Positions 1 to 14,041 of a stretch of 64,000 bases of DNA are shown in pieces. Within the stretch, counting starts at the first letter, position 1, and every line of letters starts with the position of its first letter. The notes beneath the pieces are model-generated. The model was not told the origin of the DNA and did no database searches. It saw nothing but the letters and a program-made list of their open reading frames with translations. The position numbers and the translations under genes are program-made. The DNA is from Circinella minor (Eukaryota > Mucoromycota > Mucoromycetes > Mucorales > Lichtheimiaceae), in the NCBI GenBank assembly GCA_016758965.1, contig JAEPRB010000007.1, positions 62,001 through 126,000 of the forward strand, written 5' to 3'.

Positions 1-3000
1 AATCGTACGATATTATAAGAACTTTGGGCATCCAATCCAGAAGTAGGCTCATCCAAGAAGATAAGTTTTGGTTTGGCAACTAATTCCATGGCAATTGTCA
101 ATCTTTTACGTTCTTCGACAGAAATACCAAAACCAAGATTCAAATCACCGACTTGAGCATCTGCAATATCTTCCATTTCCAACAATTGGATGATTTGTTC
201 TACATAATCATCTTTTTCGCTTTTGGGTACGCTTGGATCTTGGCGAAGATAAGCCGAGAATTGCATTGCTTCACGGACTGTGTCAGCAGGTTGATGCACA
301 TCCATTTGTTCAACATAACCAGTAATACGTTCAAAATCATCCATCAACAATTCGCTGTTCAAATAGGTACGGCCTTCAACCTTACCAATTGTCTTACGTC
401 GAGCGAGGACATCCAAAAGAGTTGTTTTACCAGCACCAGACGAGCCCATAAGTGCAGTTAAATGACCAGGCTTGACAATACCAGAAACATCATTAAGAAT
501 TTGGAATGATCCACCTTTGACAGGAACAGTATAATTAATATGTTGCCATGAAAATGTTGTGCCAGTAGAAACTTGATCCATTTTTTCAGTGACTTGTAAT
601 TGACGTTCAAGACGTTCTTTTTCTTGTTCCGGGGTACGAGGCTTGGGGGCTTTACCAGGAAGATAGAGCTTTGTCAATGATCCACCGGTTCCAATTTCGT
701 ATTTTTCAATTAAAAGCATATTGATAACCGTAAAGAATAAGAACCAGACAATTAACATGACAATATCAACGGACCAGAGCCAGTTGGGTTCAATGCCGAG
801 AAGATCGCGCATATAATCATCGCCAAGTACAAATCTTTCTCCTTGTGTACCACCATTCATGGCGCAAATCTTGTGAGACCAATCATCATAACCTGGTCCA
901 TATGGAATACTGCCACCAGGACCATCACATGAGTAGACTTGTCCGTGCATTTCGTTAATAAGAAGGGCCTTGTATGCATAAGCTAATGGGTAGATCCAAT
1001 GAATCCTGTAATAAAATAATTATAATTATAAATAAATGAGTAAATATATTTGTACATGACAAAATAAGCTGTATATGCTATATAGTTATTTTTACGTACC
1101 AGAAAAACCATGGATGCATTACAGAATAATAAATATAGTAACCCATATACAAGAAAGCATAGATAAACATGACACAGGCAACAAGATTAGCTACCATGAA
1201 GTTATTAGTGAGAAGACCAAAGAATCGGAAAAAACCACTCATTGAAAGGGACATGGCTAACAAAGCCAAGAAATAAGTAAAAAACCGACCGGCATCCAAG
1301 TTAAAACCCGTCAAAAAGTATGTAATTATTTGCCATAGAAGTACTATAAATATATATATATTTTTAATTAATATTACATTAATTATGATATAACCTTTTT
1401 TTTTTATATACAGATGATAAAATAAATAAAAATATAACAAACCTTGAGCGATAGCCAATGGGAAATCCATAACAACTTGTGAAATATAATAAGCAGATGG
1501 ACGGTACATGGCATAATGCTTATGTTTCTCCAATATCGGTCTACCCATCATAATATTAACTAATTCACTATGTGAAATAAATCCATTACAAATAACGGTA
1601 AAGCAGATTGCACCGGCTCTTGATACAGCACCACCAGATGTCAAAGGAATATCGTAAAAGGAAGAACCAAGTAAGAATGCAATAATTAAAACAGTGCCAT
1701 AACGGGACAAAAGAGATGAATGACTTCTTGATAAAAGTTGGAAATTTCGAATTGTCAATGCCTTGACTTGTTGATAAAATGAAACAGTGTATGGATCTTT
1801 TTTGGGAGCACGCTTTTGATGTTCATCGTAAACTGCTGCCTTGAATAAATCTCCTGGTTTTTCGCTTTCTACTTGAGCTTCATATACTCCAAGTTCTTTG
1901 GTCATTTGTTTATGTATATCTGACTCGAGATAGCGTTGATTTAGTTCAGCCGCCGATTCAGGTACAGTGTAACCTGGTTTGACTTCGCGTTCCAAGGGAT
2001 TAGAAATACCGGTTAAAAAATCAGGAATAGATTTACGTGGAGAGGCATAATAACCGAGACCTTCGAAATAAGGTCTAGCTTGTTCAATAGGACCAAAATA
2101 AATACAGTATCCATTGTCAAGAAGCAATACTTTGTCATATAATGCGAACATGCTGTTGGATGCTTGGTATAAAGTGGAAACTGTTGTCTTTTGAAGCACA
2201 TCAGTCATAACACGAAGTGAACGAACATAGTCAAGAGCGGAGACGGCATCAAGACCTCGAGTAGAACCATCCCATAAATTGATAGAACTTTGAGTAGTCA
2301 TGGCTTCAGCGATGGAAAGACGTTTACGTTCACCTCCAGAAAGTCCACGTACAGCAGCATCACCCACTAATGTGTCCATCTTCTTGGAAAGTCCAAGCAT
2401 ATTACCAAGCATATAGATGAGTTTGTTTATAAACACTTTTTTTGTTTCATCAGGGAGACGATTACCAGGAGTTTTTGTCCGTAAAGCAAATTGAAGGGTT
2501 TCCTTGGTTGTCAACCTATTATATTATTATTTTCATGTTACTAATTTTTTCTTTTCTTTCCGCGGATGATTGAACTTATATAATATACATGGATATATAC
2601 ATACGTTGGATAATGTTGATCTTCTTCTTCGTTATAAATTACTTGACCACGATAATGCTTGGCAAATGTTACAGGATCAATTCCACCGTAGCTTACGTCG
2701 CCATCAACGTTTGTATATCCACCACGCATATTGGCCAACACTTTAAGTAATGTAGTTGTACCAGCACCAGGTCTACCAAGAACCAAAAGCATTTCACCTT
2801 CTTTTACAAATCCAGAAAATGGATGCAAGATTTTTTTGTTGGCATGATTGTTACCAAATCCGATATTAAAATATTTCCATGGTTGTACAAGATTCAGTAA
2901 ACCTGTAATCACATTTGGAATTGTATGTGCATCGGCACCAACACCCTAAAAAAATAAATGAACCAACATATTTTTAATTGATAAGAAAATAATAATAATA

Positions 3001-3527
3001 AAAAAAAAATGACAGCACCATCATAGTAATTCTTAAATAAATAAAAATAATTGTGTTTTTTTTTCTTACCTCTACTTCTAAATCTTTCCATATTAAACCA
3101 AGGTGTTTTGGTTTTTTCCCTGCTTGGACGTCTTCGTAGGATAATCCTTGTAAAAATTGATCCAGATCAAATTCTTCTTCTGCCACTCGACCTTCTTCTC
3201 CTGCTTTTTCGATATGTTGATTGACACCTGAACGTCGACTAATTCGAGATAGCTCACGTTTCATCTCATGATATTCTTCAATGGCAGCTATATATAATAT
3301 AGTTGTTTATAAGTTAATAATTAATTAAAAACCTGTATAATTTATAATTAAGTAAACAATGGTTAGTATTTACCTTCTACATCAACTGTATTTGCATTGA
3401 TTTCACCATAAACTTCACTATGACCAGCCAAATCATATGTGATAGTAGTCTCTGAGGGGGGCCTAGATTCTTCTTGAGTGTCATTATTATGTTCCTGTTG
3501 GGTGTTTATTTGTTGTACGTCTATCAT
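1..3527 (-). CDS. PDR-type (ABCG) full-size ABC transporter, 3' end beyond window
   Basis: Plasma-membrane drug/lipid efflux pump of the fungal pleiotropic drug resistance family (inferred from family). Exons on the minus strand: 3374-3527, 3070-3287, 2605-2945, 1443-2515, 1100-1343 and 1-1005; reading phase is kept at all five junctions. The N-terminal nucleotide-binding domain has Walker A GRPGAGTTTLL (about residue 181), signature LSGGERKRLSIAE and the degenerate Walker B LWDGSTRGLDA typical of PDR proteins. A block of membrane segments follows (residues about 440-620). The second domain has Walker A GSSGAGKTTLLDVLARR and ends at the window edge with FLDEPTSGLDAQSS. The second membrane domain therefore lies outside. 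The start at 3527 gives a short acidic N-terminus. Argonaute lies upstream on the same strand, separated by about 1.2 kb. No frameshift is seen. Confidence 0.95.
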
Positions 3528-4746
3528 AATGGGTATGTAATTATAATCTATGTTGTATTATGCGAAAAAAAAATCTATTATATAAATTGCAAAGAATAAT
3601 GTAATTATAGTTAAAAAAAAAAATGCGATGCTAATAAAAGAAAGATGTTGGGGATTGGTATTTTTGAAGTTCCTCTTCCCTTTTATATATTTTTGATCTG
3701 AAAACGTCGCAGCATAACGCCATAGTTGTGTTTCATTCTTTAGTGAAATTATTAGAAATCAAAAGAAAAAATTTTCTACTTTTTACAGATTGTGTTACAT
3801 AAGCCTCTCCGCTGACAAATGTAGTTTTGATTTTGACACGTATCACGTTATTATTATTATTATTATTATTACTTAAATTCTATGATTGATATTGAATTAA
3901 TAAGAAGTAATTATATAAAAAAAAGTTACAGTTTTTTTGGGCATAAATGTATATATTTTATGTACGCGTGTATATTTGTCCTAAAATTTACTTTGTATCA
4001 ACGTACTCAGATTATTAATCAAGTTGATAACGTATTGATGTCCCAGATCCAGGAGAAGATCAAACGTAAACGGTTGCCTATTTTGGTTAGTTGTTTTTGT
4101 TCCGCCTAAAATCCACACCACACTTCTCGAACGAATTATACTGACTTTAAATTTTCTCAGCTGCTGCATGTCGTGGAATAATTAATAATCACCAAGATAC
4201 AAATATATTTGATATATTATTTGGAAACAAATGTTTCGGTTGATGCTATCTTCGCAATTGGTCAATACTATCATAATTTAATAATAAATAAAATTTTGTT
4301 CAATTCATCAACTCAGTCAAACTACTTCAGGGTTGAAAGTTGAATTTGGCGTAAGTTTTACGTAATGTGGGTTATGAAAGATAAGGGTATGTATTAATAA
4401 TATTAAGCAATGAACCTTAGTATTAAATCATCCTGTTAAGCACCTATTTGAACTCAGAATATAATGTATAATTTTGACAAATGGCAGTATGACTTTGGCA
4501 AATAATTATCTTAATATTAAGTGGTAGCAGGATCAAGTATATATCCTTAATATTGAGTCTGAAGTAACAGCAGATCCAATTTATTTAGAATGTTCAAGAC
4601 GTTTGCTGCACTGTAATTTAGTTGTTACCATTATAATTGTTATTATAATTACAAGATGCGCCACCCATTCTTGATCAAAATTTTGTACAAAATTTTATTA
4701 CTCAAAGTTGTTTTTGTTTTTTAGTGAAACAATTATTATTATTATT
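3528..4746. other. Intergenic, ABC transporter promoter and Argonaute 3' flank
   Basis: AT-rich, with no supported gene. It holds a short (TTA)n run at about 3850-3872. The minus-strand part next to 3527 must contain the transporter promoter; I recognise no specific operator. The short open frames on either strand here have no family features. Confidence 0.6.
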
Positions 4747-7700
4747 TTACATGTAATACATTACTAATAGAAATATAAATAAAAACAACTATTAGTAAAT
4801 AAAGTTCTTTCCCTTTCTTCTTTTATTACTCTTTTTCTTTTACCAGCGTATATCCACAAAAAATTATAATAAGTTATAAACAATGATTATTACCTTTTTG
4901 TAATTCAGGTTTTACAGCAGCAAAACTTGCCATTTGTTGTTCTGAGTCAAGACTTTCGGATGTAGCTTCCGTATCAGACCAATTTTCTCCTCGGCGATGG
5001 AAACGAGCACGGGCCGCCACCAAGTCAGCATAATAAGCGGGTGGGACGATAGAGACTGCACGTGTGGCACGACCATAAATGTAGCAAAGACGATAAGTAA
5101 GTTCTTGCAAAGAATCAGCACTAAATTTATTTTGATCATACAAAACATGATAATGTGTGGGACGCGAAGTTCCTTGTAAACCTGCATGGGATTGAAGATC
5201 TATATCATGAAATCACAATGATTAAATGAATTGTTATTATAATGATATACTTATTGCGATGGTTCTTTTTTTTTTGTTTTTGTTTTTGATGGTCTTCTCT
5301 CTTTCCTTCAACCTCGGTTTACCCAAAATAATAACATTAATTTAGATAAACAAATAAATAATAATTCTACTTACAAAAATCAAATTCAAATGGATGAACA
5401 ATTTCAGTGTCCACCACGGTACCAGGTTGACAATTCCCAGTTCGATCTGCATCACGAGCTTCGACTGGGAAAAATCGCGCATGATGGCGCTTTTGAACGA
5501 CAACAAAGGTCACCGTTGGTTTATATTCCGTGTCGAGGGAAGCACAAGCACTATGAATTTGCTGTACTTCATTTTTCAAAACAGCACTGAACTGGCCTTC
5601 TGAAATACCATCTCGATAAAACAAGATACGTTCTGGCTTTTGACCACAAGATTGATAAAATGATTTTAATAATTCCTTGACCATGTTAGCCAAATCAGCA
5701 ATGATTTCTGTCCGATTGGCTTGAACACGGATGGCACTTGCATATCGGCTTGCACGAGCATCCATCGAGGCTGTCACAGCTGCTACGGAAGGTCGATTCA
5801 TATCACCAGGTGCTGGATGAGTGACATCACCACCAAAAACAATAGTAGGCTTTTCTGCAATAAATGGAATCTGAGAAGACGATAAGAACATGTTCATACC
5901 ACCTAATTTCATATTGACCTTGAGACAAACATTTGCACAGTATTGTTTTTTGGCATCATTGATATGTTTGCTTTGAACACATTGGGTGGAGATACCAATG
6001 ATGGTATCAGAAACACGTTTGATTTCTGCATAAAGAGGAACACCGGTGTTGGGCAAGATGCATAAGATGAGTTGGGGTGTTGCTTTTGCTGTACTGCCTG
6101 CCTTAAGCCAAGCTTCCTTTAATGTTCGATCGACACTGCCTTGTGGATCACCGTGCGTAATAGGTGGATTTCGGTTGACCACATTTAATCCTGTATCGAT
6201 AAAAGTCTGACACAATTCTCGTACAAATCGATTAATAGCTGGATTAGGTAATTGAGAATGGAAATTGACCACTGACCAAGAACCTAATGTAGCGCCTTGT
6301 GCTACTTTTTTACCACGTAAGTTCCAAGCACCACCAATAGGAGTAAAAGTACCATCTTGGCTTGCACTTGAATATGATATTTGAGGAGTAGGAAGAACAC
6401 GAGCTTTAATCATGGTCATTTCCGAATTGACAGACATACCGAATTGTTGTATGTAAGGATTATTCTTGTATTGTAGCAAATTATAGCCTTGGCGGATCTT
6501 GTTGGCACGAATATTGGGTTTTTGACAAGTAAACTTAATCATTTCTGCTGTTTGTTTTTCATTTAACTTTTTCATAAAACGTTGTCCTGCTATAATTTCA
6601 CAGACTTCCATGGGTAAAAACATTTCTTTCCGTACGACGATACATGGAAGGAAAGGAAACTTGAGACGTAAATTGTGATGTTTAAGAAAATACTGTGCCA
6701 CTGATTGTTCTTTTCCTTCTTGATCTTCAAATATAGTACGTTCAGCAGATAATGGTGTTAAGCGGAGGATTTTGTATTTACGTTTATTGTTTTCGCCACG
6801 GTGAGTGATTTGAATTTTGAGTCCCTTGAACGCTTTTTCCAATTTAGCCCGATCACGATCATTGATGCCACGACGTAATTCATCGACTGTACGGCGACCC
6901 AAAATTTTGACTGTCATTTCAGGTAATTTATCGCTTTCATAGAAGGCTGTAGCACTGACATCTACATTGATCATCATTTTTCCAACACCTGGGCGGGCGG
7001 ATTGGTAGAAACCTTGCCATACTTCAGCACCATTGGGTAATGCACGACGTTCTTGAGGAGTGAAAAAAGATCGGCCTACAGTGGCAAACATCATGCTTGG
7101 TACATGACGAATCAAAACATCCAAAATCATAATGGCTAAACATATATGTAATAAGTAAAAATAATATTGTTTTAATAACCATTAATAGTGTTTTTACCAA
7201 TGGTAATATATCAGCTAATATATATTTTTTTCTTGTATTTTTACCTGTCAAACAATTAGGTGTCAATCGTGTTGAACCTTCCAAAAATCGACGCAATTCA
7301 TCCATATCAATTTCGCCCGCTTTTTTTATTCGAATACGAAAAGTACCACCTGTTCGTTTAGTTTGGGAACCAATATTATCACTATCTTGTAACTCAACCT
7401 GCCGATAAAATAGAAAAAAAAATATTAGTATTGTATGTAGATGTAGATAATTCTGAAAAAGCGTGTGATGTGTAACAATCAAGTAAAGGGTGCAAAAACA
7501 AGAAAAAATGTATACTGGATCCTCTAACCACACACATTCTTCTCACCTACGCTTTTTTTAACCTCTTCCCAACTAATTATCACCAACAATTATTTTTCTA
7601 CTCTTTTCTGTTGATACTCCTGACTAATTGTTGTCAATGATGAAAATAAAATTAACTTATAACAAACAATCATGGTATTGTTGTTAATATTAACAACTGT

Positions 7701-8104
7701 TTGGGAATCACAAATCAAACCCCTGAAAAAAGAAATGATACGTAGATGGTAAAATAAAATAAAAAATATACAGAATATACAGAATATATATAATATATTA
7801 CCTCATATTGTCCAGAATTATCTGGACCTAAATTCAATGGTTTGGGTGCAAAGACATTCTTGCGACCATCATAAATGGTACGAATACCATGAAGAATACC
7901 TTTACCACCTGTATCTTCAAACTGTTTCCAAACTTTACGATAGACAGCAGGTGGAGCATTGGCTTGATCGATATTGATATCATAATGATGAACCACTTGT
8001 AAAGGAAAACTTTGGATTTCAAAAAAGTTACTCCGAACTCGTACTGGTTTACCAGCCGTACAATTACCTGGTCGCATTACATAATCAGTGAGTTGAAGTG
8101 CCAT
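4747..8104 (-). CDS. Argonaute (slicer-competent, 846 aa)
   Basis: Small-RNA-guided silencing protein. Exons: 7802-8104, 7245-7398, 5375-7135, 4894-5199 and 4747-4763; phase is consistent, giving 846 residues, the usual length. Domain order: N domain (1-150), linker 1, PAZ (about 235-360), MID (about 500-560), PIWI (about 585-846). The PIWI catalytic set is visible: Asp589 in [11 protein letters not shown], Glu629 in NRTEIIADL, Asp661 in [11 protein letters not shown], and the His pair in [10 protein letters not shown] (His755/757). All DEDH positions are present, so target cleavage is likely. The last exon has only 17 coding nucleotides and supplies the end VMYYM, the expected Argonaute C-terminus. 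Without it the frame would run into an intron. ILV1 lies upstream on the same strand, 717 bp away. In Mucorales, Argonaute acts in RNAi against transgenes and mobile DNA; which paralogue this is cannot be told from one locus. Confidence 0.96.
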
Positions 8105-8821
8105 GATGAATAAAAACAATGGTTTTAGTTTGCTTTATTGGAGGAGTAATGTGTGAGTAAAGTAAAAAAAAAAAACAAAAAAAAAGAAGGTTTTTTGGAG
8201 TAGTGTGTCAAAGAAAAATTAAAAAAAAAAGTGAAAGAGAAGGATTTCGCGCAAGTTAATGATGAAACGTCTTTTTTATATAATTTCATGATGTGTTGTT
8301 TACGTATGTTTGTCACAAATGTATTCTTTTTATGATCAGCATCACTATTCTTGCGTTCATGATATGTTGCAATGATATTGGTTGTTATTAGCATCATTCA
8401 CTTCAATACATAGAGCGCGCTGAAACATGATCTTTATATGTTATGATGGTCAATATATATATAGTGCTGGTGTGAAAGAGGGTAGAAAAAAAAGTAAAGA
8501 ATATAAATACACAAAGCATGCATCCGCATAACCGACCGACATATTTTTGTAATTAAAAAAAAAAGGGACACGAAAAAACATATAATAACGTAAAAGATGC
8601 TGGGTTTTTTTTTCTGTTGTTGTTACTTATGATATGCGTGTGGCGAAAAGAAAAACCTGAAACGTGAACAGAAAGGAACAGGAGGCGTTTTGTCAAATCA
8701 TGACGCGGTGAGTGTTGCATATTATTATTTACATAAAATCTATATCATCTATTTTTCCTTTAATCAATTTCATTTTACGTCATTCGTATTCCGTAATAAT
8801 TTATTATGTAGATTGAATTGT
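8105..8821. other. Intergenic between Argonaute start and ILV1 stop
   Basis: Poly-A/T tracts and AT-rich sequence with no supported gene. It must include the Argonaute promoter. No recognisable regulatory site. Confidence 0.55.
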
Positions 8822-10800
8822 CTATTCATGTAAAAGGAAATTTCTATAGACTACATTGTCTGTTTCTTCTACATAATGATATCCAAGTTGATCAAGGAAT
8901 TTATCGAATGCAGGATAATCTTGTGGAGGTACTTGAATACCAATAAACACCTTACCCATATCTAAATAAAGTTATTTAGTTTTTTTGTTTACATTTACTT
9001 ATCCTGTCCCCCCCCACCCATTTCGAACCACAAATAAACAAATAAACAAATAAAAAATAAAAAATTTACCATCGCCATGATTACGATAGTTAAACAATGA
9101 CACATTCCATGTAGTATCCATTCCTTTCAAAAATTTCATCAGTGCACCAGGTCGTTCGGGGAAAACTATAATAAGAATAATGATTTGCATAAGAATTAAC
9201 AAATAACTCCTAATGGATTTTCATCCGCAAAAAAAAGACCACTTACCAAATCTGAATACACGTTCATGTTCTGGTCGACCACGACCACCAACCATATACC
9301 GTGCATGTCCCTTAGCTAATTCATTATGACTCACATCCCAACCTTGTAAACCATCCTTTGCCCAACCATTCAAGACCTGCTCGACTTCTTGGGCTAAATT
9401 ATCCACCTTGAAACTGATATAAACATGGGCCTCCTCAGGGTCTGAATAACGGTATGTAAATTCAGTGACATTTCTTGGTAAAACATGTTCTACCATCTTC
9501 ATAAAACTACCGGGACGTTCTGGGATCTTAACATTACAAAAAGCTTCTGTTTGTTCACCCAATTCAGCACGTTCAGCAATAAAGCGCAATCGATCAAAGT
9601 TAACATTGGCACCAGAGACAATAGCTACATGAGCTTTACCGTTGTTCATTTCTGGGTTTTGTTGCAAGTATTTTTTGGCACCTGCCAAGGCTAAGGCACC
9701 TGTAGGTTCACAGATAGAGCGAGTATCCTCAAATACATCCTTGATAGATGCACAAATTTCATCATTGCTGACGTTGATGATTTCGTCAATAAGTGGGAAT
9801 GCGACCCGAAAAGTTTCTTTACCAACTAATCGAACAGCAGCACCATCGGCAAACAATCCAACTTCACTGAGTTCGACAGGTTCGCTCTTTTCAATACTAC
9901 GAGTCATGGCGTTGGCATCATCGGCTTCAACAGCAATGATCTTAATGTGGGGAGCGATACGTTTGACATAACTACTAATACCAGCAATTAATCCACCACC
10001 ACCAACACAGACATAGATGGCAGCAATATCATTGACATCATGTTGACGTAAAATTTCCATACCAATAGTACCTTGACCTGCAATCACATAGGGATCATCA
10101 TAAGGTGGGATATTGGTTAATCCTTCGGCTTCGATTAATCGAATACATTCTTTCTTTGCAGAATCAAAATCGTTGCCGTATAGAATAACTTCAGCACCCA
10201 ATCTCTTCACGTTTCGCCACTATTATTATCATTTTGATAGTATTATTATTAATAATCCAGGATTTTTTTTTCTTTGAAAGAATTTTCAATTGTATCTGGT
10301 ATGCATTATCTTTCTGTAATACCTTGATGGGCGGACATGATGCTGGCATGACAATTTTAGCCTTAATACCTAATTTTTTTGCTGCCATGGCAACACCTTG
10401 TGCATGATTACCTATTTTTAAAAAAAGAAAGTTTATTCTACTTTTAGTATGTGAAAAAAAAATAGTATACATAAGCTAGTTAATATATATTTTTTTATTA
10501 TTATTTACCAGCTGAGCAAGCAATAACACCAGCAGCTTTTTCCTTTGCGGTTAAATTAGCTACTTTATTATATGCACCACGGATCTTGAAAGAAAATACA
10601 GGTTGTAAATCTTCACGTTTTAAATAAATCTTTGTACCAATTTTGGCATTAAGATTAAGAGCTTCTTGTAAAGGAGTTTCTTTCACAATGTCATAAACTC
10701 GTGAAGTAAGAATGAGTCGAAGATAATCAGGATGCTCCTCATTTTCGGGTGCTTGTGATGCTACTGTTGTTGATTTGCCGTTATTTTCTGTTACTGCCAT
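8822..10800 (-). CDS. ILV1: Threonine deaminase (threonine ammonia-lyase), 529 aa
   Basis: PLP enzyme converting threonine to 2-oxobutanoate and ammonia, the committed step of isoleucine synthesis. Exons: 10509-10800, 10323-10411, 9247-10219, 9070-9165 and 8822-8961, all in phase. The PLP lysine lies in [12 protein letters not shown] (about residue 65-75). NHAQGVA and the glycine loop [11 protein letters not shown] bind the cofactor phosphate. The C-terminal half carries two ACT-like regulatory repeats, each with an ERPG signature ([12 protein letters not shown] and [13 protein letters not shown]), as in biosynthetic isoleucine-inhibited enzymes. The last exon ends ...YRNFLLHE. There is no obvious mitochondrial presequence on [10 protein letters not shown]..., although family members usually act in mitochondria. 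Either targeting is cryptic or an upstream exon exists that I cannot see. Confidence 0.96.
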
Positions 10801-12227
10801 TCTTTCTCTATTTCTTTTTTTTTTCTTTTACAAATATATACAAAGTTTTTGGTATAAAATATGTAGGTTGTAGGACACCAAAAAAAAAAAAAAAAAATTA
10901 AAGGAAAAAAATCCGATTTTGACAGATCAATCAAAGAGATTGGTGGCGGAGCTTTCACCGATGACTCAAACAAGCTCATTTTTTATCATATTATGCCGCA
11001 GAAACAGCACTAGACCACATCAGTTTACTCCATCTTGCACAGACTTTTCTCATATTACAAACCATGTTGCCCATGCATTGAAGATCATCTTTTCAAGATA
11101 TACCTTGGAATAACCATAGAAGTAGTCAATGTTATCATCACCTTGTATCACGTTAGCCCTTATATTTTCTCACTCATCTCCCCATCCCTCACTCAATCAA
11201 ACACAAACTCAAATTGGGCGCTCGAATACCTTAATAAATACAAACCATTTTATACAAAAATATAATAATCATCATTGGATATTTAATCAGTAGAAAATTG
11301 GTATAACATATCCTTCCAGTCCTCTATTTGATGAATTGAGTCGTGTACAGGCACACCCTCTTGCTTTTGAGTTAGAAGATAATCTTGACAGTGAATTTTA
11401 AAATGACGGAGAAAAAAACCATTGAGGGTGTGTTGGACTTCTACATGTCCGGTTAAGCATTCTGACCTGGCCACACATAGTAATGTAAGTTCTTTTTCAT
11501 TTTGTCAACGCAGTAATAAGAAATGATGAGTGTATAGAAATATTAATTGGTTTCTTTATATATACACTTGCTTGTGGGACTTGGATTGCTATTATTATCA
11601 TTATTCAAACTATTTATATAATACATTGATTCTTTTATACCTAATTTTTCATGAGGACTGAAAGTATCACAAAAAAATATGTCATACTTGGACTGGTAGA
11701 GATGAAAAGTATTTGATGATAACAAACTTAAAGATGTCTCGCAACTACTAAGTATACTGTATAAGAATCCCCATTAATCTCGAGAGCGTGGATAAATACA
11801 ATATACGGTATATAAATTCTAGGTATCATTCAGATAAAAAAAAATTATACTATCTAAAGTACTTTAATATGTTATAACTCACGAGTCTATCATATATGTA
11901 GTATTTTCAAGACATCTGTATATATCATAGTGAGCCGAGCGATACAAAGTAATATGGAAAACAGACTATTGGATATTTTTATTATGCTCATTTTTCCTGA
12001 ATGAACACGAAGAAAAGCAAACTATTATCTTGAGGTATCATAACTACTGCAGTACAAAGGTAAAATACAAATTGATTTATGTTAAAAAAAAAGAATGTAA
12101 CCCTGGTTGTAGTTGAAACTTTTGTCGCAAAAAAATAATATTTACCAATACTACATTTGACTATTATGTACTACATGTTTATGTATTTATTATATGATAG
12201 ATATGTGATGTGCACACTGGGGAGGAG
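10801..12227. other. Intergenic, ILV1 promoter and acyltransferase 3' flank
   Basis: About 1.4 kb, AT-rich. A poly-A run sits just upstream of ILV1 (10880-10900). One minus-strand open frame (11283 to about 11510) is listed separately. I see nothing else supported. Confidence 0.5.
11283..11510 (-). pseudogene. Orphan open frame, possible exon or gene remnant
   Basis: An open frame ends at a TAA near 11283. It has ordinary-looking composition (…CLTGHVEVQHTLNGFF…, …HQIEDWKDMLYQFSTD) but no ATG in its 5' part, which runs back to a TGA upstream. No 3' splice site is evident before it. It could be a terminal exon of a small gene, a decayed fragment, or chance. I do not recognise the family. Confidence 0.2.
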
Positions 12228-13987
12228 CTACAACTTGCTTGCATTTTTCAAAAGCATTTTTTGATTAGCAGATGACTGATTATTTTGTTCTGCTAAATCA
12301 TGAGCCAATTTCAAAACACGAGAACTCACTATATATATATATATATTATATTGGTTTTTCAAATATGTAGTTAGAAGATATATAATTATATTAATACAGC
12401 ACCTAGAATAAATAATAAATCATCTTTTTACCTGCTGCATTATCTCTTCGATTTTTGCCTTCACGTCTGAATTTACCAATTCGCTCAGCTAATTCCCATA
12501 AACGACCTTCCGGAATCAAATAACTATTATAACGTTCGGGTATATAACGCGTATCCAATGCTACTTCGGACCAAACCTTAGGTTGTTTGTATGATTTTCG
12601 TACCATGACTCCTTGTTGCTCATAGCGGCTAAATGCGTGTGAAATTGTTTCCTTGTTCACGGCTTCAAGATAACTCTAATATATTAATAAATTAAACAGT
12701 CTGAATTATTAGTAACAACACTCCATCGAAAACTTGTAAGCTTACTTACAAGATCGCCTTGGAAATAAAGCGTTTTTCCAAGAGCTTGAGTTCGTTGTAT
12801 AAATAAACTATTATCAACATAGACTGGTTTATCTTGTGGAGCTCTTATAGGTGGTGTCAATGTAAACAAACTGACACAAGCAAGCCAGTAGGATTCTATG
12901 AATGGCCAAATCAAGAAACATAAAAAGTCTATGTATGACATGGTGCGTTGTAGTCTAATATGAATAACAATAGATCCTTCAAGTATTTCTCTTTTTCTCT
13001 TGTTTGCATTTTTAGAAAAAAGATGTATCCTCTTCTTACCATAGTTTTCGCGTCCACTGTTTCGTTCAACTTGCGATAATCCAACCCAGCCATTTTCGTG
13101 ATCAAAATACAACACATTATTATCCACCAACCATTGCAATGCACGATGAGTATTATCTTTAATAGTGCCAGGTTTGTAAATCATATCAATTTTAAGTATA
13201 CTTGATAAGAAAGTAACTTCATCTAATAATGTAGAAAACTGCATGCGTTGGTCCAATTTGCCCCCACCCTTCTTGATAATGGTATATAAAGAAGCACAAA
13301 TAATGGCTAATTAAATTTACGAAAAGATTAGATAAGCTCTTTTCTCTCTTTTTCTTCACAAAGAATATAACTGTGTTTCCCTACTAAATTTTTAAAAAAA
13401 TAATATGATCTGTACCTTCTTCAACAAAAAGATGAATGACTTGATTTCGATAATAAGAAAGTTCAAAGCGATCAATACCGTAGAATGTGGGTTCAAGAAG
13501 ATCCTTCTCACGACGTTGACCAATAAGTTGATCATGGATAGCAATAGCTCTATGTAACCAAATACAACATAAGTATATAAATGTTTCCCTAAGTGATTTT
13601 TCTATTTATTGATATGTTTTTCTCTTTTTTGTTTATACCTGTCGACCAGATTATCTGTAGTCATGCCTGGAATAGCAACCACTTCAGCATTCTTTGCTCT
13701 AATCATTTGAGTCAACCACTCCATGCGTCTAATCAATTCGCTACGGCCCGCACCCCGACCACGTAAGGTCAAAATTACAGTTCCGACTAATGCCGATGGC
13801 ATCACGGGAGTAATTGCATTCTATGATATTAAATAACCTTATTTGGTCAAATAATCCATCCTAAGCAAATAGTTATCAAAATAAAACACTTACGATATCA
13901 GATAGCACGCTATTAATTAATTAATTCATTTGGAAATAAAATAAAAATATAAAGTTAGACCACTAAAGCATTTCCTGTGTAATCTTA

Positions 13988-14041
<54 letters not shown>

